Shown here piece by piece: positions 14,676 through 21,736 of a DNA stretch of 64,000 nt (the first letter of the stretch is position 1; each line of letters opens with the position of its first letter). Source of the stretch: BP-191 sp035940575 (GTDB lineage Bacteria > Actinomycetota > Actinomycetes > BP-191); contig DASZER010000056.1 of the NCBI GenBank assembly GCA_035940575.1, positions 1 through 64,000 on the forward strand, read 5' to 3'. Position numbers and translations under genes: made by a program. The notes under the pieces are model-generated. The model made no database searches. It had not been told where the DNA came from and saw nothing but the letters and a program-made list of their open reading frames with translations.

Positions 14676-16889
14676 TCAGAGTAGCGCCGCGAGCACGGCC
14701 TTCTCGACCTCCGCGAGGTGGTCGGGGTCCGTGATCCTCGTCACATAGAACGCGTCCACGACCTCGTGCCCGAGGGTGCTCACGCGGGCGGCGCGAATGT
14801 CGAGGTCGCAGTCCGACAGCGCCCGCGTGACGCGGAACAGCAGCCCCACCGCGTCCCGCGCCCGCACCTCCACGACGGTCGACGTGGCCGACGCCTCCTG
14901 GTCGAACACCACGCGCGGCGGCGCCGGCAGGACGGCCGGCGTGGCGTACGCCCGGGCGCGCTCGTCCAGCCGCGCGGCGACGGCGAGGCGGCCGGCGAGC
15001 GCGCGCTCGACGTCGGCGGCGAGGCGGCGCGGGTCGGGCTCGCGCCCGAACGCCGGCTCCACCACGAACTCCTCCACCGCCACCCCGTCGCGCGACGCGG
15101 CGGAGGCGGAGCGGACGTCGAGGCCGTGCAGCGCGAGCACCCCGGCCACGCGCCAGAACAGCCCGGGCCCGTCCCGCGTGACGACGGTCACCGTGGCGCC
15201 GTCGACCGTGACCGACGGGCCCTCCGGAACGCCGCCCGCGTGGCGGTCGAGCAGGCCGGGCGCCGGCGGGGCCGCGGCGCCGGTGAGCACGGCGGCGACG
15301 CGGCGTACGAGGTCGTCCACCAGCCCGGCCTTCCAGTCGTTCCAGGCCGCGGGGCCCGTCGCCTCGCCGTCGGCGCGGGTCAGGGCGTGGAGCAGCGCGA
15401 GCGTCTCGCGGTCGCCGACGGCCGCCGCCACGGACGCCACCGTCGCCGGGTCGTCGAGGTCGCGGCGGGTCGCGACGTCGGCGAGCAGCAGGTGGTGGCG
15501 TACGAGCCCGACGAGCGTCGCGACGTCGGCCGCGTCGAAGCCCATCCGCCGCGCGACGTCGGCGACGACCCGCTCGCCCGCGACGGTGTGGTCGCCGGGG
15601 AAGCCCTTGCCGATGTCGTGCAGCCACGCGCCGACGAGCAGCAGGTCGGGACGCGACACCGTGCGCGCCAGCGGCGCGGCCGCGGCGGCCGTCTCGGAGA
15701 GGTGCCGGTCGACGGTGTAGCGGTGGTACGGGTTGCGCTGCGACCTCGACCGCACCGCCGCCCACTCGGGCAGCAGCCGGACGAGCAGGCCGTGCTGGTC
15801 CAGCGCCTCCAGTGGCGCGATCGCCGCGCGCCCGCAGGCGAGTAACGATACGAGCCCGTCTCGTATCGCCCGCGGCCACGGATCGGGCGGGGCAGGAGTG
15901 GATACGAGACGGTCCAGTATCGGAAGTCCGAGCGGGACACCGCGTCTCGCGGCCTCGGCGGCGGCGCGCAGCGGCAGCCCCGGGTCGTCCGCGGACGTGC
16001 CGGCCGCGAGGACCAGCTCGCCGTCGTGCAGCGCGAGCCCGGGCGCCACGGGCGTGGGCCGCAGCGGGCGCGTGAGCCGCCTGCGGCGCCCCGCCAGCCA
16101 CCCGTCGACGCGGCGGAACGCCTCGTCGGTCGCCCAGGCGACGGTCCGCGCGGCGTCGGAGACCGCGGACATCAGCGCGAGCGCGTCGGCGTGCCCGAGG
16201 CGCCGCGCGACGGCGTCCTGCTCCTGCAGGACGAGCAGGTCGCTCCCCCTGCCGGTCGCCTCGTGGAGCGCGCAGCGGGTGGCGAGCAGCAGGTCGTGGG
16301 CGGCGGCGACGCGCGGCGGCGGGAGGTCGGTGACCCACGCGGCCGCGATCGCGCGCATGGCCTGCATGTCGCGCAGGCCGCCCTTGCTCTCCTTGAGGTC
16401 GGGCTCGAGCAGGAACGCCGCCTCCCCCGCCCGCGCCCACCGCGCCGCCGCCGCCTCGCGCAGCTCGGCGAGCGTGCGGGGCGAGCGCTTGCGCCAGCGT
16501 TCGCGCACCGCGCTCGTCAGCGCGGCGGTCAGCGCGGGGTCGCCCGCGACGTGGCGGGCGTCGAGCAGGCCGAGCACGGCCTTGAGGTCGTCGACCGCGA
16601 CGCACTCGGCGACCGTCCGGACGCTGTGGTCGAGCGAGCGGCCGGCGTCCCAGATGGGGTACCAGACCCGTTCCGCGACGGCGCCGACGTCCGCGCGGCC
16701 GGCGTGGAGCAGCACGACGTCGAGGTCGCTGCCGGGGCAGAGCTCGCGCCGGCCGAGCGAGCCGACGCCGACGAGCGCGACGCCCGGCTCGTCCCCGAGC
16801 AGGGAGGCGAGCCAGGCGTCCGCCTCGTCCGCCAGGGCCGTGCCGGCGGTGCGGGCGGTGCCGGCGGTGCCGGGGTCAGAGGGCGTCAC
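14676..16889 (-). CDS. glnD: PII uridylyl/adenylyl-transferase GlnD
   Basis: GlnD modifies and demodifies PII in response to glutamine; in actinomycetes the modification is adenylylation. The 737-residue product has the nucleotidyltransferase motif GSLGRRELCPGSDLDVVLL near residues 43-61 (Gly-Ser and DxD), a helical region with LKESKGGLRDMQAMR, an HD domain with GAWLHDIGKGFPGDHT near 427-442 and VRHHLLLADVATRRD, and two C-terminal ACT domains (TVVTRDGPGLFWRVAGVL and VEVRARDAVGLLFRVTRAL). The start overlaps glnB by 14 bases. Near residues 325-347 the linker contains ATA, CGA, GTA and TTA codons and inverted repeats, unlike the rest of the gene. Confidence 0.95.
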   Translation of the reverse strand: MTPSDPGTAGTARTAGTALADEADAWLASLLGDEPGVALVGVGSLGRRELCPGSDLDVVLLHAGRADVGAVAERVWYPIWDAGRSLDHSVRTVAECVAVDDLKAVLGLLDARHVAGDPALTAALTSAVRERWRKRSPRTLAELREAAAARWARAGEAAFLLEPDLKESKGGLRDMQAMRAIAAAWVTDLPPPRVAAAHDLLLATRCALHEATGRGSDLLVLQEQDAVARRLGHADALALMSAVSDAARTVAWATDEAFRRVDGWLAGRRRRLTRPLRPTPVAPGLALHDGELVLAAGTSADDPGLPLRAAAEAARRGVPLGLPILDRLVSTPAPPDPWPRAIRDGLVSLLACGRAAIAPLEALDQHGLLVRLLPEWAAVRSRSQRNPYHRYTVDRHLSETAAAAAPLARTVSRPDLLLVGAWLHDIGKGFPGDHTVAGERVVADVARRMGFDAADVATLVGLVRHHLLLADVATRRDLDDPATVASVAAAVGDRETLALLHALTRADGEATGPAAWNDWKAGLVDDLVRRVAAVLTGAAAPPAPGLLDRHAGGVPEGPSVTVDGATVTVVTRDGPGLFWRVAGVLALHGLDVRSASAASRDGVAVEEFVVEPAFGREPDPRRLAADVERALAGRLAVAARLDERARAYATPAVLPAPPRVVFDQEASATSTVVEVRARDAVGLLFRVTRALSDCDLDIRAARVSTLGHEVVDAFYVTRITDPDHLAEVEKAVLAALL
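15847..15912. repeat. GATACGAG inverted-repeat patch inside glnD
   Basis: Three copies of the octamer GATACGAG or its complement occur within 66 bases: direct at 15847-15854, inverted at 15860-15867 and direct at 15901-15908. The first two form an 8-bp stem with a 5-base loop. The second and third extend to a perfect 12-bp inverted repeat (CCGTCTCGTATC with GATACGAGACGG). The patch is in frame in the linker between the transferase and HD domains of GlnD. Confidence 0.6.
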
Positions 16890-17214
16890 TGCCCCGCTCG
16901 CCGGTACGGATCCGCGTCAGCGACTCGACGGGCGTCACCCACACCTTGCCGTCGCCGATCCTGTCGGTGCGCGCGGCCGCGACGATCGCCGCGACGACGC
17001 GCTCGGCGTCGGCGTCGTCCACGACGACCTCGACGCGGGCCTTGGGCACGAAGTCGACGGTGTACTCCGCGCCCCGGTAGACCTCGGTGTGGCCGCGCTG
17101 GCGGCCGAAGCCCTGCACCTCCGACACGGTCATCCCCTGGACGCCGAGGTCGGTGAGCGCGTTCTTGACGTCGTCGAGCTTGAACGGCTTCACGATCGCG
17201 GTGACGAGTCGCAC
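16876..17214 (-). CDS. glnB: nitrogen regulatory protein PII
   Basis: PII senses 2-oxoglutarate, ATP/ADP and, through GlnD, glutamine, and blocks AmtB when nitrogen is plentiful. The 112-residue product starts LVTAIVKPFKLDDVKNAL. Tyr51, the modification site, is present in the T-loop (YRGAEYTVDFVPK), and GDGKVWVTPVESLTRIRTGE is the C-terminal signature. It begins with GTG one base after the amtB stop and overlaps glnD. The amtB-glnB-glnD order is the standard actinobacterial nitrogen operon; the GlnK name would be equally suitable. Confidence 0.97.
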   Translation of the reverse strand: MRLVTAIVKPFKLDDVKNALTDLGVQGMTVSEVQGFGRQRGHTEVYRGAEYTVDFVPKARVEVVVDDADAERVVAAIVAAARTDRIGDGKVWVTPVESLTRIRTGERGSDAL

Positions 17215-17215
17215 G

Positions 17216-18484
17216 TCAGCCCACCCTTCCCATGGAGCCGACCTCGCTGAAGGCGTAGGCGCTCTCCGCGTGCTGGGTCATGTCGAGGCCCTCCGCCTCC
17301 TCGTCGGCGCTGACGCGCAGGCCGATCGTCCTCTCGATGCCGAACGCCAGCAGGTACGACAGCACGAACGAGAACACCAGCGTCGCCCCCACCGCCACGA
17401 GCTGGTCGGCGAGCAGCGCGCCGCCGCCGCCGTTGAGGATGCCGTCGGCGCCGAGGGCGTTGACGGCCTTGTCCGAGAACACCGCGAGCAGCAACGACCC
17501 GAGGATGCCGCCGACGAGGTGCACGCCGACGACGTCGAGCGAGTCGTCGTAGCCGAAGCGGAACTTGAGCTGGATCGCGAGGAAGCACACCGCACCCGCG
17601 AGGCCGCCGATCGCGAGCGGCGAGAGGCCGCCGACGAAGCCGGCGCACGGCGTGATCGCGACGAGCCCGGCGACCGCGCCCGACGCGGCGCCGAGGGTCG
17701 TCGCGTGGCCGTCCTTCCACCGTTCGGCGACGAGCCAGCCGAGCATGCCGGCGGCCGCGGCGAGGTGGGTGTTGACCATCGCCTGCGCGGCGAGGCCGTT
17801 GGCGCCGAGGGCGGAGCCGGCGTTGAAGCCGAACCAGCCGAACCACAGGATGCCGGTCCCGAGCATCGTGAGCGGCAACGAGTGCGGCTTCATCTGCTCG
17901 CGCGGCCAGCCCCGCCGCCGGCCCACGACCAGCACGACGGCCAGCGCCGCGACGCCCGCGTTGACGTGCACGACGGTGCCGCCCGCGAAGTCCAGGGCGC
18001 CGCGCTCGAACAGCCAGCCGGTCGGGCTGAACACCCAGTGCGCGACGGGCGAGTACACGAGCACGACCCACAGCCCGACGAACGTCGCGTAGCCCCGGAA
18101 GCGCAGCCGGTCCGCCGTCGCGCCGGTGATGAGCGCGGGCGTGATGACCGCGAACATCATCTGGTACGCGCAGAACGCGAGCACAGGGATCGTGAGGGCG
18201 AAGTCGCCGGTGTAGCCGGGGAGCGTGACGTTCTGGAGGTCCTTCAGCCCGGCGAGGCTGAGGTCTCCGATCAGGGGCCCGCCGTCGCCGAACGCGAGGC
18301 TGAAGCAGACGGTGGCCCAGAGGACGCTGACGAGGCCCATCGCGAACACGTTCTGCATGAGCATCCCGAGCACGTTCTTCGCGCGGACCATGCCGCCGTA
18401 GAAGAACGCGAGGCCCGGGGTCATGAACAGCACGAGCGCGGCGCTCGTCAGCACCCACGCGGTGTTGCCGGCATCGATCTCCAT
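17216..18484 (-). CDS. amtB: ammonium transporter
   Basis: Amt/Rh-family channel for ammonium in the cytoplasmic membrane. The 422-residue product has about eleven hydrophobic segments, starting WVLTSAALVLFMTPGLAFFYGGMVRAKN, and the signatures FAGGTVVHVNAG near 160-171 and DDSLDVVGVHLVGGILGSLLL with the two pore His residues. The C-terminal tail DEEAEGLDMTQHAESAY is the region contacted by PII. The ATG at 18484 follows only a weak ribosome-binding site. A four-box GlnR-type operator lies 23-60 bases upstream, so induction under nitrogen limitation is likely. Confidence 0.97.
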   Translation of the reverse strand: MEIDAGNTAWVLTSAALVLFMTPGLAFFYGGMVRAKNVLGMLMQNVFAMGLVSVLWATVCFSLAFGDGGPLIGDLSLAGLKDLQNVTLPGYTGDFALTIPVLAFCAYQMMFAVITPALITGATADRLRFRGYATFVGLWVVLVYSPVAHWVFSPTGWLFERGALDFAGGTVVHVNAGVAALAVVLVVGRRRGWPREQMKPHSLPLTMLGTGILWFGWFGFNAGSALGANGLAAQAMVNTHLAAAAGMLGWLVAERWKDGHATTLGAASGAVAGLVAITPCAGFVGGLSPLAIGGLAGAVCFLAIQLKFRFGYDDSLDVVGVHLVGGILGSLLLAVFSDKAVNALGADGILNGGGGALLADQLVAVGATLVFSFVLSYLLAFGIERTIGLRVSADEEAEGLDMTQHAESAYAFSEVGSMGRVG

Positions 18485-18506
18485 GCGGGGACACTGGTCG
18501 CGCGGT

Positions 18507-18544
18507 GTTTCGGCGCCGTTACGCGGATGTTCGGTGTCGGTGAA
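18507..18544 (-). promoter_or_regulatory. GlnR-type operator upstream of amtB-glnB-glnD
   Basis: On the minus strand four pentamers are spaced by exactly six bases: TTCAC-N6-CGAAC-N6-GTAAC-N6-GAAAC. The actinobacterial GlnR consensus is gTnAC-n6-GaAAC repeated twice; the promoter-proximal pair matches it perfectly and the distal pair partly. The site is 23 bases before the amtB start. GlnR itself is not in the window. Confidence 0.72.
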
Positions 18545-18574
18545 CTCCCGTGACGTCTCGCGGCTCTGTTCGTT

Positions 18575-18820
18575 GTGTCCCGTGTGAGGAGGGTCCCCTA
18601 CGCCTGCGCCGCGCTCGTCGGCATGCCGCTCGCGTTCGCCGCGGGCGTGGCCGAGCCGGCCGTGCCCGTCGTGCCCGCGGCGGCGTTGCTGACGCTCGTG
18701 CTGGCGCAGGTGCCGTTGCCCTCGCGCAGGGAGCGGCCGCTGTACCCGCGGCAGCGCTCCGAGCTGGACCGCCACCTCGAACGCCGCGCCCGCCGCATCC
18801 GCGGCGGCGAGGCGGACTAG
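18575..18820 (+). CDS. small membrane protein, unknown
   Basis: An 81-residue frame starting at GTG 18575 (alternative GTG at 18584). It has two hydrophobic stretches (ACAALVGMPLAFAAGVA and VPVVPAAALLTLVLAQVPLP) and a basic C-terminus (RHLERRARRIRGGEAD), suggesting a two-helix protein with a cytoplasmic tail. There is no good ribosome-binding site. It is divergent from amtB and convergent with the CU044_5270-type gene. It is the best reading of this 340-base gap, but may not be expressed. Confidence 0.4.
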   Translation: MSRVRRVPYACAALVGMPLAFAAGVAEPAVPVVPAAALLTLVLAQVPLPSRRERPLYPRQRSELDRHLERRARRIRGGEAD

Positions 18821-18824
18821 CGCC

Positions 18825-19883
18825 CTACGGCCGCACGGCGGTCGAGTCGACGCGCGTGTTGGCGAGCAGCATCGTGACCGACGTGACGGCCGGCGCGGGC
18901 ACGTCGAGGGGCAGGTCGGTCCCCGTACGCGCCTCCTCCTCGAACTCGAGGAACGCGCCCGTCCCCTCGTCCAGCACGAGCACCCGGCGCTCGTGCCTCT
19001 CCGTGCCAGGCTCGGTGTCGAGCGTGAACGCGACGCCCCGGCGCCCCGCGCGGTCCGTGACGCCGCCGCGGTAGAGGATCCCCGGCTGGTCGGCGAGCGC
19101 GCGCAGCAGCGCCGCGGACTCGTCGGGCTCGATGGCCTTCGTCGTCCAGACGCGGTAGAGGCCGTTGAAGTACTGGCCCGGCACGCCGCCGCCGATCCGC
19201 CTCTGCGGGGTGTCCTCCTGGATGCGCAGCCGCTCGCGCAGCGCCGCGGGGTCGGACGGGATCGGCTCCCAGTAGAACGGCGCGGTGAACGTGCCCGGCG
19301 GCTGCGGGCCGTTCGTGCGCCCTGGCAGGCGCTCGACGTCCTCGCCGCCCTCGCCGACGACCTCGAAGTCCTCGACGCGGCCGGAGCCGTCGTGCTCGCC
19401 GATCCACTCCTCGGTCTGCTGCGTGACGTCGAAGCCGCCGATCGCGCCGTTCGGGAGGTTCTTCCTGCCGAGGTACTCCGACCTGCCACGCAGGTAGTGG
19501 TAGCGGCCCGCGGGCTGGCGCGGCTGGTCCTCGGCGCGCTCGGCGAGCGCGAGGAGGTACGGCCGCGCGGGGACGCCCTCGGCGTCGTACGGCAGCGGCT
19601 CCCTGCGGGTCGCGGCCGCGGGGTACGCCGTCGGCCACAGCAGGCCGGCGTCGCGGGACGGCACGACGACGAGGTACGCCGTCGCCGCCACCGCCGCGAG
19701 CGCGCCCACGAGGGCGACGCGGCCGCCGCGTCCCGCCGCGTCCCCCCTGGCACGGCGGGCGCGGCGGCGGCTCCTGGGGGTCGCGACGATCGTGGCGAAC
19801 GCGGCGCGCGCGCCGTCGTCGAGCGGCGCGGCGTGCGGTGCCGGGTCGGCGGCCGCGACGCGGACGAGCAGGTCGTCGGTCAT
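18825..19883 (-). CDS. CU044_5270-type membrane protein paired with an ECF sigma factor
   Basis: A 352-residue protein with a cytosolic N-terminus of about 53 residues (DDLLVRVAAADP..., Arg-rich), one transmembrane helix (VALVGALAAVAATAYLVVV) and a large extracellular domain with YHYLRGRSEYLG, QTEEWIGEHDGSGR and VLDEGTGAFLEFE stretches. This layout matches actinobacterial CU044_5270 family proteins, which regularly follow a sigma-70-type gene and probably act as membrane-bound anti-sigma or sensor partners. Its ATG overlaps the sigma gene stop (ATGA). No zinc-binding anti-sigma motif is visible. The family name is recalled, not searched. Confidence 0.75.
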   Translation of the reverse strand: MTDDLLVRVAAADPAPHAAPLDDGARAAFATIVATPRSRRRARRARGDAAGRGGRVALVGALAAVAATAYLVVVPSRDAGLLWPTAYPAAATRREPLPYDAEGVPARPYLLALAERAEDQPRQPAGRYHYLRGRSEYLGRKNLPNGAIGGFDVTQQTEEWIGEHDGSGRVEDFEVVGEGGEDVERLPGRTNGPQPPGTFTAPFYWEPIPSDPAALRERLRIQEDTPQRRIGGGVPGQYFNGLYRVWTTKAIEPDESAALLRALADQPGILYRGGVTDRAGRRGVAFTLDTEPGTERHERRVLVLDEGTGAFLEFEEEARTGTDLPLDVPAPAVTSVTMLLANTRVDSTAVRP

Positions 19884-20374
19884 GAGATCTCCGTGGGGAG
19901 GCGTGGTTCGAGGAGAGCGGCGAGGCGCTTGCGCGCGCGGTGCAGGCGCACGGCGAACGCCGACTCGGAGCAGCCCGCCGCGCGCGCGGCGGCGCGGGTC
20001 GGCAGGTCCTCCCAGGTGACGAGCAGCAACGCCTCGCGGTCGCGTTCGGGCAGCAGCGCGAGCGCGGCGCGCACGACGGTGGCGTCGTTCGACGCGTCGG
20101 CGTGGTCGGGCGTGGCGGACGGTCCCGCGAGGCGCGGGAGGGCGCGCGTCTCGCGGCGGGACGAGCGGGCGGCGTTGGCGAGGCAGTTGCGCGCGACGCC
20201 GTAGAGCCACGGCAGCGGGTCGTCGTCGGGAACGCCGCGCCGCCACGCGACGAGGAAGGTCTCGGCCGCCACGTCGCGCGCCGTCTGCTCGTCGGTGCGC
20301 CTGCGGCCGTAGCGGAGCACGGAGTCGTAGTGCGCCTCGAACAGCGCCGTGAACGCCGCCTCGTCGTCCCTCAC
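19880..20374 (-). CDS. ECF-type RNA polymerase sigma factor
   Basis: A 164-residue extracytoplasmic-function sigma factor. Region 2 is FTALFEAHYDSVLRYGRRRT followed by ARDVAAETFLVAWRRG; region 2.4/linker has PLPWLYGVARNCLANAAR; region 4 is LLPERDREALLLVTWEDL followed by AARAAGCSESAFAVRLHRARKRL, the helix-turn-helix for the -35. It starts with GTG and is translationally coupled (ATGA) to the CU044_5270-type membrane gene, its likely regulator. The pair lies between ftsY and amtB and looks like an accessory insertion in a housekeeping region. Confidence 0.9.
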   Translation of the reverse strand: MRDDEAAFTALFEAHYDSVLRYGRRRTDEQTARDVAAETFLVAWRRGVPDDDPLPWLYGVARNCLANAARSSRRETRALPRLAGPSATPDHADASNDATVVRAALALLPERDREALLLVTWEDLPTRAAARAAGCSESAFAVRLHRARKRLAALLEPRLPTEIS

Positions 20375-20405
20375 GACCCGCTTCTGTCCGCGGCGGCCGG
20401 GATCG

Positions 20406-21587
20406 TTACTCCAGCAGCGCGTCGACGAACTGCGCGGGGTCGAACGGCGCCAGGTCGTCGGGCCCCTCGCCGAGGCCGATGAGCTTCACGGGGATGCCGA
20501 GCTCGCGCTGGACGGCGACGACGATGCCGCCCTTGGCGGTGCCGTCGAGCTTGGTCAGCACGACGCCGGTGACGTCGACGGACTGCGCGAACTGCTTGGC
20601 CTGCACGACGCCGTTCTGGCCGGTGGTCGCGTCGAGGACGAGCAGCACCTCGTCGATCGAGGCGAGCTTCTCGGCGACGCGCTTGATCTTCGCGAGCTCG
20701 TCCATCAGGCCGGTCTTGGTGTGCAGCCGGCCGGCGGTGTCGATGAGCACGCAGTCGGCGCGGCGCTCGACGCCGGTCTTGACCGCGTCGAACGCGACCG
20801 AGGCCGGGTCGCCGCCCTCCGGGCCGCGTACGACCTCGGCGCCGACGCGACCGGCCCACGTGGAGAGCTGGTCGGCGGCGGCGGCGCGGAACGTGTCCGC
20901 CGCCCCGAGCACGACCGAGCGCCCGTCGGCGACGAGGACGCGGGCGAGCTTGCCGCAGGTGGTGGTCTTGCCGGTGCCGTTGACGCCTACGACGAGGACG
21001 ACGGCGGGCCTGTCCTCGTGCGGCAGCGTCCGCAACGACCTGTCGACGTCGCCGATCTGCGTCAGCAGCTCCTCGCGGAGCAGGGCGCGCAGGTCGTCGG
21101 GCGTGCGGGTGCCGAGCACCTTGGTCCGCGTCCGCAGCGACTCCACGATCTCCAGGCTCGCCGCGACGCCGATGTCGGCCGAGAGCAGGGTCGTCTCGAC
21201 CTCGTCCCACGTGTCGTCGTCGAGCTTGTCGGACGAGAGCAGCGTGAGCAGGCCGCGGCCGAGGGCGTTGTTGGAGCGCGCGAGCCGCGAGCGCAGGCGT
21301 ACGAGCCGGCCCGCCGTCGGCTCGGGGACCTCCAGCGCGGGCGGCGCCGGGGGCGTCTCGACCTGCGGCTCGGGGATCGTCGGGATCGTCGGCGGCAGGT
21401 CGATCGTGTCGACCGTGCGCCGCTGCTCCGGCGTGACCTCGGTCGCGTCGTCGCCTACGCCGGGCAGCACCTCGGGGCGCGTCGGCGCGGGCGGCAGCGC
21501 GCCCCGGGAACGGCCCCGGGTGGCGACGAGCCCCACGACGGCGACGACCGCCAGGACGGCGATCGCAAGGATGAGCTCAAGGACCAT
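20406..21587 (-). CDS. ftsY: signal recognition particle receptor FtsY
   Basis: FtsY is the membrane-associated GTPase that receives SRP-ribosome complexes. The 393-residue product begins with an N-terminal hydrophobic helix (VLELILAIAVLAVVAVVGLVA), typical of actinobacterial FtsY, then a Pro/Glu linker, an N domain (LARSNNALGRGLLTLLSSDKLDDDTW), and a G domain with VVGVNGTGKTTTCGKLA, GAADTFRAAAADQL, DTAGRLHTKTGLM, TKLDGTAKGG and GLGEGPDDLAPFDP. The ATG at 21587 is the only start giving the membrane helix without a long Arg-rich leader. It lies 149 bases downstream of smc. Confidence 0.96.
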   Translation of the reverse strand: MVLELILAIAVLAVVAVVGLVATRGRSRGALPPAPTRPEVLPGVGDDATEVTPEQRRTVDTIDLPPTIPTIPEPQVETPPAPPALEVPEPTAGRLVRLRSRLARSNNALGRGLLTLLSSDKLDDDTWDEVETTLLSADIGVAASLEIVESLRTRTKVLGTRTPDDLRALLREELLTQIGDVDRSLRTLPHEDRPAVVLVVGVNGTGKTTTCGKLARVLVADGRSVVLGAADTFRAAAADQLSTWAGRVGAEVVRGPEGGDPASVAFDAVKTGVERRADCVLIDTAGRLHTKTGLMDELAKIKRVAEKLASIDEVLLVLDATTGQNGVVQAKQFAQSVDVTGVVLTKLDGTAKGGIVVAVQRELGIPVKLIGLGEGPDDLAPFDPAQFVDALLE

Positions 21588-21642
21588 CGTGTCGCTCCGT
21601 CCGTGCCGCGCCGCGTGCCAGGGCGTGCACGGCAGGGCCGCG

Positions 21643-21675
21643 GGTCGGGTCGACAGCAGCGCTGTCGGCCCGACC
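21643..21675 (-). terminator. hairpin between smc and ftsY
   Basis: A 15-bp stem with one G-T pair and a 3-base loop (GGTCGGGTCGACAGC against GCTGTCGGCCCGACC) lies 62 bases downstream of the smc stop and 56 bases upstream of the ftsY ATG. It probably ends or attenuates smc transcription. Confidence 0.5.
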
Positions 21676-21736
21676 GGGAACGCCGCCGGGCGCGCGCTGG
21701 GCGCGGACCGGGACGGGCGGCGCGGCGCGGTGGTCC

